This document shows, in pieces, positions 42,511 to 50,526 of a stretch of DNA of 64,000 nucleotides. The DNA lies in the NCBI GenBank assembly GCA_910588825.1, contig CAJURF010000001.1, forward strand, positions 60,940 to 124,939, in the 5' to 3' direction. The translations under genes were made by a program, and so were the position numbers. Source of the stretch: an uncultured Lachnospiraceae bacterium (GTDB lineage Bacteria > Bacillota > Clostridia > Lachnospirales > Lachnospiraceae). Numbering within the stretch: the first letter of the stretch is position 1; every line of letters begins with the position of its first letter. Under the pieces are notes generated by a model. That model was not told the origin of the DNA. It did no database searches and saw only the letters and a list, made by a program, of their open reading frames with translations.

Positions 42511-44369
42511 CTGTTCACCTGCTCCTTAATGGCGGTTACCATACTCTCCACATCTAAGTGTATCTGCTTCTTCAACTGGTCCACACTGCCATGGCCCACA
42601 AATTCATCGGGTATGCCAAAGGAAACCACCTGAATCTGCGGATGCCGCCGGGCCATATATGCCCGCACACTCTGGCCCATTCCCCCGGCCAGCACGTTTT
42701 CCTCCATGGTAACCAGTGTCTCATGGCACTGGGCCAGTTCATCCAGACATTCCAAATCCAGAGGCTTTGCAAAACGCATGTTCACCAGACTGGGACTGTA
42801 CCCTTTCGTTTCCAGCGCTTCCTGCACCCGTTTTCCCTCAGACACCATGCTTCCGATGGGCAGCAGTGCCACCCCCCGGCCGCGAATCAGCCATTCCGCC
42901 TTTCCCATCTCTATGGGGCTGCGGTATTCTTCCAGCTCTTCACACGCCTCTCCTCTGGGATAGCGGACAGCGGCAGGCCCTGGACAGGATACGGCAAATT
43001 CCAGCATATCCGCCAGTTCCCATCTGTTCTTTGGCGCCATCACTGTCATATTTGGCATCATGGACAGGTAGCCCAGGTCAAAGCAGCCATGGTGAGTCTC
43101 CCCATCGCTTCCCACCAGCCCGGCCCGGTCAATGGCGAACACCACATGGATATTCTGCATACACACATCATGAAGAATCTGGTCAAAGGCCCGCTGCAGA
43201 AACGAAGAATAGACCGCTACTACCGGAATCAGCCCGCCCAGCGCCAGCCCGGCCGCGAAAGTCACCGCATGGGCTTCCGCAATCCCCACGTCGAAAAACC
43301 GCTGGGGAAACCGCTGTGCAAAACCATTGAGTCCGGTCCCAAGGGGCATGGCTGCCGTGATGGCTGCAATCCGGCAGTCCTCCTGTCCCAGCTTACACAC
43401 TGCCGCTGAAAAAACATCGGTATAGGACGGTTTCTCACTCTTTTTCCTGAGCGTGCCAGTGGCAATCCGAAAGGGCGCCGTCCCGTGGAATCTGTCCGGA
43501 TGCCTCATGGCCGGGCCATAACCCCGCCCTTTCTGTGTGAGCACATGGAGAATCACCGGCCCCTCCACCCTCTTTGCCTCATTTAACAGTTTCATCATCT
43601 GCCGGGTGTCATGTCCATCCACTGGCCCCAGATAGGTCAGACCCATGTTTTCAAACAACATCCCGGGAATCAGCAGTTCCTTAATCACAGACTTTGTTTT
43701 ATGGACAGCCTCCACCATGGATTCTCCCAGTCCCGGAACCTTTTTCAGATTTTTCCGTACGCTCAGTTTCAGTCCTGTGTACACTTCTGCAGTCCGCAGA
43801 CTGCTCAGATACCTGGAAATTCCCCCCACATTGGGTGAGATGGACATTTTATTGTCATTGAGCACAATGATAAAATTCTTATCCAGCTCCGCCGCATTGT
43901 TCATAGCTTCATAAGCCATCCCCCCGGTGAGCGCCCCGTCTCCGATCACGGAAATTACATAGTAAGATTCCCCCTTTAAATCCCTGGCTCTCACATATCC
44001 GGTTCCGGCTGAGATGGACGTGGAGCTGTGTCCTGTGTCAAAAGAATCACAGGGGCTTTCGCTGCGCTTGGGAAATCCGCTGAGCCCTCCCATCTGCCGC
44101 AGTGTGGAAAACTCCTGTTTTCGTCCAGTGAGGATTTTGTGGGTGTATGCCTGGTGGCCCACATCCCATATTATTTTATCCTCCGGCAGATGAAATACAT
44201 TGTGCAGAGCCATGGTCAGTTCCACCACACCCAGATTGGAGGACAGATGGCCTCCTGTTTCACTGAGGTGCTCCACCAGAAACCTGCGGATTTCAGATGC
44301 CAGGGCGGGAAACTCCTCCAGAGGTATCTTCTGTATATCATTCGGCTTTTGGATTTTCTCTAATATCAC
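42507..44369 (-). CDS. dxs: 1-deoxy-D-xylulose-5-phosphate synthase, GTG start
   Basis: The first enzyme of the MEP isoprenoid pathway, joining pyruvate and glyceraldehyde 3-phosphate with TPP. The 620-aa protein has the TPP motif IGDGALTGGMAYEAMNNA (about residues 148-165), the substrate region FPKRSESPCDSFDTGHSS, transketolase-central DRAGLVGSDGETHHG and VRYPRGE. The start is GTG at 44369 with GAGGA about ten bases upstream. ispA directly upstream supplies the next pathway step. Confidence 0.97.
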   Translation of the reverse strand: MILEKIQKPNDIQKIPLEEFPALASEIRRFLVEHLSETGGHLSSNLGVVELTMALHNVFHLPEDKIIWDVGHQAYTHKILTGRKQEFSTLRQMGGLSGFPKRSESPCDSFDTGHSSTSISAGTGYVRARDLKGESYYVISVIGDGALTGGMAYEAMNNAAELDKNFIIVLNDNKMSISPNVGGISRYLSSLRTAEVYTGLKLSVRKNLKKVPGLGESMVEAVHKTKSVIKELLIPGMLFENMGLTYLGPVDGHDTRQMMKLLNEAKRVEGPVILHVLTQKGRGYGPAMRHPDRFHGTAPFRIATGTLRKKSEKPSYTDVFSAAVCKLGQEDCRIAAITAAMPLGTGLNGFAQRFPQRFFDVGIAEAHAVTFAAGLALGGLIPVVAVYSSFLQRAFDQILHDVCMQNIHVVFAIDRAGLVGSDGETHHGCFDLGYLSMMPNMTVMAPKNRWELADMLEFAVSCPGPAAVRYPRGEACEELEEYRSPIEMGKAEWLIRGRGVALLPIGSMVSEGKRVQEALETKGYSPSLVNMRFAKPLDLECLDELAQCHETLVTMEENVLAGGMGQSVRAYMARRHPQIQVVSFGIPDEFVGHGSVDQLKKQIHLDVESMVTAIKEQVNR

Positions 44370-44385
44370 AATATCGTTTCCTCGA

Positions 44386-45273
44386 TTATTTATTACGGGT
44401 TATCAGCTGCCGCACCAGATGAAGAAGGAACTCCTTTTCCCCTGCTATGTGCTCTAGTATTTCCACAGCTTCCCCGGACAGCCGTTTTACCTGGCCGGCT
44501 GCCTCCTCCATTCCATACAGCGTTACATAGGTGCTCTTTTGGTTCTTTTCATCGCTATGTACAGGCTTTCCCAGATTAGAAAGACTTCCTGACACGTCCA
44601 GAATGTCATCCTGAATCTGAAATGCAAGTCCGATCTTACGTCCCGCCTGTTCCATAGCACGTATCTGCTCATCCTCAGCGCCTGCTAAAACTGCTCCGAT
44701 CATAAAAGCCGCCTCAATCAATGCTGACGTCTTGTTCAGATAAATGGAAATCAAGGTGTCCCCATCAAGTACTTTCCCGCCGCAGTCCACATCCACACTC
44801 TGTCCGCCCAGCATTCCGTAAAGCCCGGACTTTGCCGCCAGAATCTGCAATGCCAGCACCACCCGGGGTGTCTCTTTTGTCAAATCAAATCCGTGCAGTG
44901 CAGCCTCATAGGCATAATTCAGCAGAGCATCTCCGCTTAAGATTCCCATGGCTTCCCCGAATACCACATGGACAGCTTTCCTGCCCCGACGGTAATCGTC
45001 ATTATCCAGCGCAGGCAGGTCATCGTGGATGAGGGAATGGGTGTGGATCATTTCCAGAGCCGCCATAAAAGGTTCCGCCAGACTTCCCGTGCCCCCCAGC
45101 ATCCGGTAAGACTCTTGCAGAAACAACGGGCGCAGACGCTTTCCCCCTGCCAGCATGGCATAGTTCATGGCCTGTGCCAGTCTGCCGGAAAATCCTTCCT
45201 TTGGGGGCAGATAACGGCGTATACACGCTTCCGCCTCTGCTGTCTTTCGTTCTAATTCCTTATCAAAATTCAC
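44386..45273 (-). CDS. ispA: Polyprenyl synthetase (farnesyl diphosphate synthase), GTG start
   Basis: Condenses IPP with allylic diphosphates. The 295-aa protein has the first Asp-rich motif HDDLPALDNDDYRRG, GQSVDVDCGGK, and the second Asp-rich DDILDVSG. Its size and the chain-length region fit an FPP synthase. Start GTG 45273, with GGAGAGCTAA upstream, overlaps the end of xseB by eleven bases. With dxs it forms an isoprenoid pair for undecaprenyl and quinone precursors. Confidence 0.93.
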   Translation of the reverse strand: MNFDKELERKTAEAEACIRRYLPPKEGFSGRLAQAMNYAMLAGGKRLRPLFLQESYRMLGGTGSLAEPFMAALEMIHTHSLIHDDLPALDNDDYRRGRKAVHVVFGEAMGILSGDALLNYAYEAALHGFDLTKETPRVVLALQILAAKSGLYGMLGGQSVDVDCGGKVLDGDTLISIYLNKTSALIEAAFMIGAVLAGAEDEQIRAMEQAGRKIGLAFQIQDDILDVSGSLSNLGKPVHSDEKNQKSTYVTLYGMEEAAGQVKRLSGEAVEILEHIAGEKEFLLHLVRQLITRNK

Positions 45274-45487
45274 TTAGCTCTCCATTCTCATCTAACTGCA
45301 TCATCTCTTTTTCTACCCGGTCTATTTTATTGCCACACTCTTTTAACAGCTTCATTCCTGTCTGATAGACCTGAAAAGATTCCTCCAGTGAGATGTCTCT
45401 GCTCTCCAGGCGTTCCACCACTGCGTCAAGCTTAGCGAAAGCTTCTTCCAGCGTGAGGGCTTCCTGTTTCTCCTGCTGTTGTTCCAT
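45263..45487 (-). CDS. xseB: Exodeoxyribonuclease VII small subunit
   Basis: A 74-aa helical protein, the small subunit of the ExoVII nuclease, partner of XseA just upstream. The family core is TLEEAFAKLDAVVERLESRD and LEESFQVYQTGMKLLKECGN. ATG 45487 follows GGGAGGAATCAAT; the frame to 45538 is not needed. It overlaps the ispA start. Confidence 0.93.
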   Translation of the reverse strand: MEQQQEKQEALTLEEAFAKLDAVVERLESRDISLEESFQVYQTGMKLLKECGNKIDRVEKEMMQLDENGELSEF

Positions 45488-45515
45488 ATTGATTCCTCCC
45501 TGCTTCCTGTATGGG

Positions 45516-46739
45516 TTATTCCTCTTCGCCGGCAGCACATGCTCCTGGACAGATTTCCTCCACCCGGGCTTTCAAAGTGCCGTCAGTGACCTGTAATGTA
45601 AGCAGATCTCCTCTTTCTGCCTGGGAAATGCTCACCAGTGTCTTCCCGCTTTTATCCGAAGCATAGGAAAATCCCTGCTGAAGCTTATGAAGCGGCGAGA
45701 GCCCTTTCAGACGCTCCCCATACAATTCCAGCTGTCCCTTTGCCTGTTCCATGCGCCGCTTTACCCCCTGGCGCAGCTTTTCTTCCATATCTGCCAGATA
45801 CTGCTGTTTTTCCCGTATCTGGCTCTGGGGGCTTACATACTTCAGACGCATCTGATACCGGAAGAATTTCTCCTTGGCCAGACTCAGCCTGCTGTCCATC
45901 CCTGATTGTATTCTCTTATGATATCCCAGAAGGGTTTCCATAAAAGCATGGTAATCATACACTGCAAGCTCAGCGGCAGCAGAAGGGGTGGGGGCCCGCA
46001 GGTCGGATACATAATCAATAATGGTAGTGTCTGTCTCATGGCCTACGGCTGAGATAACCGGAACGGAACAGTGAAACACTGCCCTGGCCACATCTTCCTC
46101 ATTGAATGCCCACAAATCTTCTATGGAGCCGCCGCCCCGCCCTACAATCATCACATCTACACCAAAATCCTCCAGGGCATGAATTCCATTTACAATGCTC
46201 TCCCTGGCGCCTTCCCCCTGCACAAGAGCAGGATAAAGAACAATCTGCACATAAGGATTTCTCCTGGATGCTATATTTCTGATATCCTGGATGGCGGCCC
46301 CCACAGGAGCCGTCACAACCCCTAGAGTCCGGATAAAACGGGGAATGGGCTTCTTATATTCCGGGGCAAACATCCCCATTTCTTCCAGTTCTGACTTCAG
46401 AGCCAAGAAACGTTCATAGAGCAGCCCCATCCCCTGCAGAGTAATCTTTCTGGCATACAGTTGATAACGTCCGTCCCTCTGGTATACATCCACACTGCCC
46501 TCCACCACAACTTTATCTCCGTTTTTCATGGAAAAAGCCAGGCCCCTTCGCTGCCCGGCAAACATAACACAGGCAATGGCCCCGCTCTCGTCCTTCAGGG
46601 TAAAATACAAATGCCCGGATGTATGATATTTGCAGTTGGACACCTCTCCTTTCACAGACAGGTTCCGGAGCAGAAAATCCTGGGTAAACATATTCTTAAT
46701 GTAGGCATTCACCTGGCTGACAGAATAAATACTTTTCAT
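45516..46739 (-). CDS. xseA: Exodeoxyribonuclease VII large subunit
   Basis: Degrades single-stranded DNA bidirectionally. The 407-aa protein has the N-terminal OB domain (VSQVNAYIKNMFTQDFLLRN), the catalytic core with GVVTAPVGAAIQDI and MIVGRGGGSIEDLWAFNEE, HETDTTIIDYVSDLRAPTPS, and a C-terminal coiled coil. The start overlaps the nusB stop (ATGA). It is slightly shorter at the C-terminus than E. coli XseA, as usual in Firmicutes. Confidence 0.97.
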   Translation of the reverse strand: MKSIYSVSQVNAYIKNMFTQDFLLRNLSVKGEVSNCKYHTSGHLYFTLKDESGAIACVMFAGQRRGLAFSMKNGDKVVVEGSVDVYQRDGRYQLYARKITLQGMGLLYERFLALKSELEEMGMFAPEYKKPIPRFIRTLGVVTAPVGAAIQDIRNIASRRNPYVQIVLYPALVQGEGARESIVNGIHALEDFGVDVMIVGRGGGSIEDLWAFNEEDVARAVFHCSVPVISAVGHETDTTIIDYVSDLRAPTPSAAAELAVYDYHAFMETLLGYHKRIQSGMDSRLSLAKEKFFRYQMRLKYVSPQSQIREKQQYLADMEEKLRQGVKRRMEQAKGQLELYGERLKGLSPLHKLQQGFSYASDKSGKTLVSISQAERGDLLTLQVTDGTLKARVEEICPGACAAGEEE

Positions 46740-47155
46740 GAATGCTGTTCCCCTCTGGTTCGGATGACTTTCCCCAAAAGTCCGTTAATAAAAGAAGCAG
46801 ATTCTTCTCCGCCGTATTTCTTGGCAATTTCCACGGCTTCATTGGCCGCTACCTTTTCCGGCACGTCTTCATCGTGATAGATCTCATACACCGCCAGACG
46901 CAGAATATTCAAATCCACCCGGCTCATGCGGCTTGTCTTCCAGCCCCGGGAAATCTCGTTGAGCATACTGTCAATCTCTAAGATATGTTCCCGTATGGAC
47001 TCATACTTTTTCTGCATATAATCAGCATCCTGTTCTCCCAGAGACTCCATTTCTCCCAGATAGACGCCCACCTGGTGTTCCAGTTCCTCCGGCTGGTGAA
47101 ACTCACTCATAAACAGAAGTTTGAAAATATTCTCCCGTAATCCTCTTCTCCCCAT
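46736..47155 (-). CDS. nusB: Transcription antitermination protein NusB
   Basis: NusB joins NusE in rRNA antitermination complexes. The 139-aa all-helical protein has RENIFKLLFMSEFHQPEELE, a middle YESIREHILEIDSMLNEISR and the conserved RVDLNILRLAVYEIYHDEDV with the C-terminal EKVAANEAVEIAKKYGGEES. ATG 47155 lies four bases after GGGAGG; the longer frame begins with TTG. It follows asp23 by 17 bases. Confidence 0.95.
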   Translation of the reverse strand: MGRRGLRENIFKLLFMSEFHQPEELEHQVGVYLGEMESLGEQDADYMQKKYESIREHILEIDSMLNEISRGWKTSRMSRVDLNILRLAVYEIYHDEDVPEKVAANEAVEIAKKYGGEESASFINGLLGKVIRTRGEQHS

Positions 47156-47172
47156 GCTTCCTCCCAAAAGGC

Positions 47173-47559
47173 TTATCTGCCTTTTTCCGGGTCCATCACC
47201 ACTCCCGCAATCCGGACATTCACATCGGCTACACTGAGTCCGGTCATGGTTTCAATGGCAGACTTCACTTTTTCCTGCACTGTCTTACTTGTTTCATAAA
47301 TATTGTATCCGTACTCAATATTCAGGTTCAATGCCACAGTAACCACTCCCTCCAGCACATCCACCTTTACACCTTTGGACAGATTCTTCATTCCCAGTTT
47401 CGCTACCAGCTCGTTGGTAATGTTCCCTGCCATGGACGCAACGCCTTTAATCTCCGTTGCCGCCAGACCCGCGATAATGGCAACTACATTGTCCGCGATC
47501 TGCACATCTCCATTCTCACTGCTTTCATGTATCTTATAGACATTTCTTTTCTCTGCCAT
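47173..47559 (-). CDS. Asp23/Gls24 family protein (YqhY-like)
   Basis: A 128-aa member of the Asp23 family (QIADNVVAIIAGLAATEIKG, GVKVDVLEGVVTVALNLNIE, NVRIAGVVMDP). In Bacillus the equivalent YqhY precedes nusB and affects acetyl-CoA carboxylase. It heads the operon asp23-nusB-xseA-xseB-ispA-dxs-tlyA-nadK-argR-recN and has a TATAAT promoter upstream. A second paralogue is at 6579. Confidence 0.93.
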   Translation of the reverse strand: MAEKRNVYKIHESSENGDVQIADNVVAIIAGLAATEIKGVASMAGNITNELVAKLGMKNLSKGVKVDVLEGVVTVALNLNIEYGYNIYETSKTVQEKVKSAIETMTGLSVADVNVRIAGVVMDPEKGR

Positions 47560-47597
47560 AATCCATTCCTCCTATCAAGCTGCGTTTACTTTTTGTT

Positions 47598-47626
47598 ATT
47601 ATATCAAAAAGTGATAAAAATTAAAA
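47598..47626 (-). promoter_or_regulatory. Promoter of the asp23-nusB operon
   Basis: TATAAT (minus strand, 47598-47603) is 17 bases from a poor TTTTAA -35 element. The predicted start lies about 35 bases before the asp23 ATG. Confidence 0.5.
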
Positions 47627-47642
47627 GCAAATTATCATAAAA

Positions 47643-48018
47643 TCACAGATGCGCCTTTTGAGACTGCCTCCGGTATTCACTGGGCTTCATGTGGACCAGG
47701 TCCTTAAATGCCTGTGTAAAATTCCCCTGATTCTCATATCCCAGCCTGCGGGCAATGACCGCAATGCTGTCGTCCGTCCTGCGCAGCAGCTCTGCGGCTC
47801 TGCGAATCCGGTACTCTTTCATATACCCGGCGATGGGCTGGCCGTATATGGACTTGAATGTCTTTTTCAATGAGGAAGTGTTGACGAAAATGGTAAAATT
47901 TATCACTGTAATAAATAAAAAATAATTCAACACCTGGATATAATACTATATGATCAGAACTGCCTCTGCCCGCTTTCCTAAGCCTGTCACCTATGGCCAG
48001 CATTGGATTCTCAGTCAT
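47643..48018 (-). pseudogene. AraC family regulator remnant
   Basis: The C-terminal 70 residues of an AraC-type DNA-binding domain are intact: SLKKTFKSIYGQPIAGYMKE, RIRRAAELLRRTDDSIAVIA, RRLGYENQGNFTQAFKDLV. Upstream, the frame changes and only a short non-matching N-terminal stretch (MTENPMLAIGDRLRKAGRG) remains, so the sensor part and at least part of the first helix-turn-helix are gone. No ribosome binding site fits a start in the intact frame. Its intact relative would activate or repress genes now lost or broken next door. Confidence 0.8.
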
Positions 48019-48159
48019 ACCTTGAAGCCTCCTTTCCGTACAATATACCACAAATGGGAATTTTAATCCATTCGGAAATGCTTTTTACCGTTTGAAAGAA
48101 AACGGCCCGCAGATATTGATCTGCCAAAGGGGAACTGTATAAGGGGGCACCCTGGGGCA

Positions 48160-48490
48160 GTTACGGGAGGGGACGATTTTGATTTGATGATAATGGGCCT
48201 TCCCAGGGAGCCGGATGCTGCTGTTTTGTAAACGGACTGGTGCAGGCGCAGATTCAGAAAATGCAGAAAAATTATCCCTATATTGTAGTGGACAATGAAG
48301 CCGGTATGGAGCATATCAGCCGGGGAATTCTGCCGAAATCGAAAAGCAGGGACTAAATCTCCTTGGAATTGTCACCTAAAACGAAACCGTATATCAATAC
48401 GACTGCGACGGAACACCTACAGTAAATCTGCCCGAAGGCTCGCCTGTAAGAGAGGCGGTCGAACAGATTGCTGAAAAAATGAATCTGTAA
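48160..48490 (+). pseudogene. CooC-like ATPase (nickel insertion/CODH accessory) remnant
   Basis: Fragments of a CooC/ParA-like P-loop protein are spread over two frames. Piece one reads DDFDLMIMG, then after a one-base shift GAGCCCFVNGLVQAQI and NYPYIVVDNEAGMEHISRG. Then a deletion joins this to piece two (48335-48490), reading IEKQGLNLLGIVT, a TAA stop (48377-48379), ETVYQYDCDGTPTVNLPEGS and PVREAVEQIAEKM. The order of motifs fits CooC, but the Walker A half is absent. So there is at least one frameshift, one deletion and one stop. The family delivers nickel to CO dehydrogenase. Confidence 0.7.
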
Positions 48491-48515
48491 AATAAACGAA
48501 AGAGAGGGTCAAAAT

Positions 48516-48704
48516 ATGTCAGTTGCATATGGATGTGAAGACAAAAACAGAACTCCGGTTTTAGAGGAACGAGCCTGCCCCAAATGCGGAGCGGATATGG
48601 AAGTATTTCTGATTAACGGCAGAATTGCGGAGGATAGTGTTTGTAAATGCGGATATGTAGTTGAAGCTGAGGAACCCCTTGTAATTGTTCCTAATATTAA
48701 GTAA
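48516..48704 (+). CDS. Small zinc-ribbon protein, orphan of the cooC-like locus
   Basis: A 62-aa protein with a CPKCG...CKCG zinc-ribbon pattern (Cys21, Cys24, Cys43, Cys45 by my count) and an acidic body. It begins 25 bases after the broken CooC-like gene and is preceded by GAGAGGG. The ribosome binding site and intact frame argue it is real. Function unknown; context suggests it once worked with the ATPase. Confidence 0.65.
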   Translation: MSVAYGCEDKNRTPVLEERACPKCGADMEVFLINGRIAEDSVCKCGYVVEAEEPLVIVPNIK

Positions 48705-48739
48705 TACGGACGGGAGTCTGCTTTTTATCTGACGGGTGT

Positions 48740-48760
48740 GGGACCGCCTGCGGCGGTCCC
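48740..48760 (+). terminator. Rho-independent terminator after the zinc-ribbon gene
   Basis: GGGACCGCC and GGCGGTCCC form a perfect 9-bp stem with a 3-base loop, followed by TTTAT. Confidence 0.75.
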
Positions 48761-48808
48761 TTTATAGCTGTGCGGATGCTATTTACATACACGCCCTGCA
48801 TTAATCAG

Positions 48809-48837
48809 GTGCGCACAAAACGAATCTGTGCTATAAT
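48809..48837 (+). promoter_or_regulatory. Extended -10 promoter of the broken Fic gene
   Basis: TGCTATAAT is an extended -10 with a perfect TATAAT core; the -35 position has no good match. It lies 23 bases before the Fic ATG at 48860. Confidence 0.45.
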
Positions 48838-48859
48838 CATACACAGAAAGGGGGCACCT

Positions 48860-49213
48860 ATGGCAAAACGCAGGCTCATACCAACACTCCAAAGGGAAAA
48901 AGAATTCAAGACAAAAAACAGCATCTATCATAAATTACAAGTTGACTTCGCCTACAATACTAATCATATGGAAGGCAGCAGACTGTCAGAAGAGCAGACA
49001 GCATCCATCTATGACACCAGAACCATTGATGGAAACGGAGTAAAAATTGATGATATCATCGAAACAACCAATCATTTCCGATGTTTCGACATCGTACTTG
49101 AACACTACGGGGAATCTTTGACAGAAGATTTCATTAAGATGCTGCATAAGCAGTTAAAATCCGGAACTTACAGCTCCCACAGTCCGGATGCCGTGATTAC
49201 ACCCGTTCTATGA
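48860..49213 (+). pseudogene. Fic family protein, N-terminal fragment
   Basis: The 117-residue frame starts MAKRRLIPTLQREKEFK (GAAAGGGGG upstream) and holds the Fic N-terminal region: VDFAYNTNHMEGSRLSEEQ and DDIIETTNHFRCFDIVLEHY, the segment that precedes the active site in Fic AMPylases. The frame then ends after SSHSPDAVITPVL. The catalytic motif follows at once but in another frame, so a deletion removed the linker segment between them (roughly 60-70 residues in relatives). Confidence 0.8.
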
Positions 49214-50093
49214 TGGGAATGGACGGGTTGGACGCCTGATCATGTTCAAAGAATGCCTGAACAATAACATTGTCCCGTTCATTATCTCAGACCAATATAA
49301 AAACTATTATTACAGAGGCCTCAAAGAATGGCAGACTGGCGGGGAAAAAGGATATTTGAGAGACACCTGCGGGAATAAATATGCCATGGAACGCACTACC
49401 AGTATGTCCTTTAAACTGATAAATGTCCGTCACCGCCACTGCGTTTTTACAATTGATGAGCACCTCCGGGAGTTCTTCCTGAATGACCGTTCCCTCCTTG
49501 ACTGCCTTTTTCATGCCGTAAACAATGTTGTTTCACGCATGTTCTTTAAGCAGAATAAGTCCATGAACTTCACTCCCGGTTTCATCATAGTTCTTCACAC
49601 CTTTGGCAGAGATCTGAAATGGAATCCAAAACCGATTCTTCTTTGTAAAAAGGTAAAGTCCCGCTGTTACCGGGAACACAAAGACGGTTTCTATGTCTAT
49701 GCAAAGCCAAATAAATCCTTCCATTACAACCGCCACGAAGATGACGCTTATATTGAAGAGACTCTTCCTGTTATGGAGTTCATAGGGCGCCTTATCAGAC
49801 ATATCCCAGAAAAGCATTACAAAATGATCCGCTATGGCGGCATTTACGCACGCCGCCGGGAGATTGATAAAAAACTCCACAGAGCCATCTCCCGTGAAAA
49901 GCATCACATTCTCAGAAGTTTTAACCAGCGGCGTACTGCCATACTTTCCGCTTTTGGCTATGACCCCTTAAAATGCGGGTGCGGCACCACCATGCTGTTT
50001 TTAGAACTCTATTTCAACCACAAGCGTGTTTCTCTGGAAGAAATGTACGAGAAAGCCATGTCCCGTTCTCGTGGAAGGAGGCCGTCCGCCTGA
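49200..50093 (+). pseudogene. Fic catalytic core fused in frame to a deleted IS91-type transposase
   Basis: The frame opens with the complete Fic motif HPFYDGNGRVGR (49200-49235), continues as Fic (MFKECLNNNIVPFIISDQYK, GLKEW, GYLRDTC), then switches at Cys-Gly to an IS91/Y2-type transposase (CGNKYAMERTTSMSFKLINV, RHCVFTIDEHLREFF, FTPGFIIVLHTFGRDLKWNP). In the transposase the HIH metal motif that should follow WNP and the catalytic Tyr region that should precede FHYNRHEDD are both missing. Only the C-terminal part (KMIRYGGIYARR, GYDPLKCGCGTTMLFLELYF) is normal. Neither half can be active in its usual way; expression of the chimera is unproven. Confidence 0.8.
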
Positions 50094-50145
50094 CTTCCCC
50101 AAATCCCGTTCCTATGGTATACTCCTTTCAAAGGAGGCGGTACCT

Positions 50146-50526
50146 ATGAATCCAAACACAGAGAAACTACGCAAAAAATATATGAATAATCCACCAGAAG
50201 GCATGACATCCGAGGACATTCGCCGTATGCGCGGGGATGATCTTCTTGATATGGATTATTTCTTAAATGAAGATGACCCTTTTGAAGACGATTTTGGTGA
50301 AGAAAACAAAGCGAACAAGGATTTACCTCATTCGCTTTGTTCATCAATTAACAATGCTGGACTGATTTGGATTTCGATGTCCGGAATTATTCTTTTTTAC
50401 TCCAACTCGTACTGTGCATTTTGCAGTACATCCACTTTTCATTTTAAGCGTAATAACAGCCGTCCCATTTCTCAATGCTTTTATTTTTCCTGTTTTTTTG
50501 TTTACACTGACTGTTTTGCTTTTTGA
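50146..50526 (+). pseudogene. IS91-associated small ORF, 3' end replaced
   Basis: The start MNPNTEKLRKKYMNNPPEGM (GGAGG eight bases upstream) and RRMRGDDLLDMDYFLNEDD match the small acidic protein that commonly follows IS91-type transposases. After about residue 55 (GEENKANKD) the frame runs into DNA that encodes the opposite-strand secreted protein and its terminator, so the tail (about 70 residues) is meaningless. The authentic part ends near 50310. Confidence 0.65.
50305..50341. terminator. Terminator at the end of the CxxC-repeat gene
   Basis: AACAAAGCGAA and TTCGCTTTGTT form a perfect 11-bp stem. Read on the minus strand it is followed by TTC, just after the secreted-protein stop at 50344; it lies inside the tail of the truncated plus-strand ORF. 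Confidence 0.65.
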
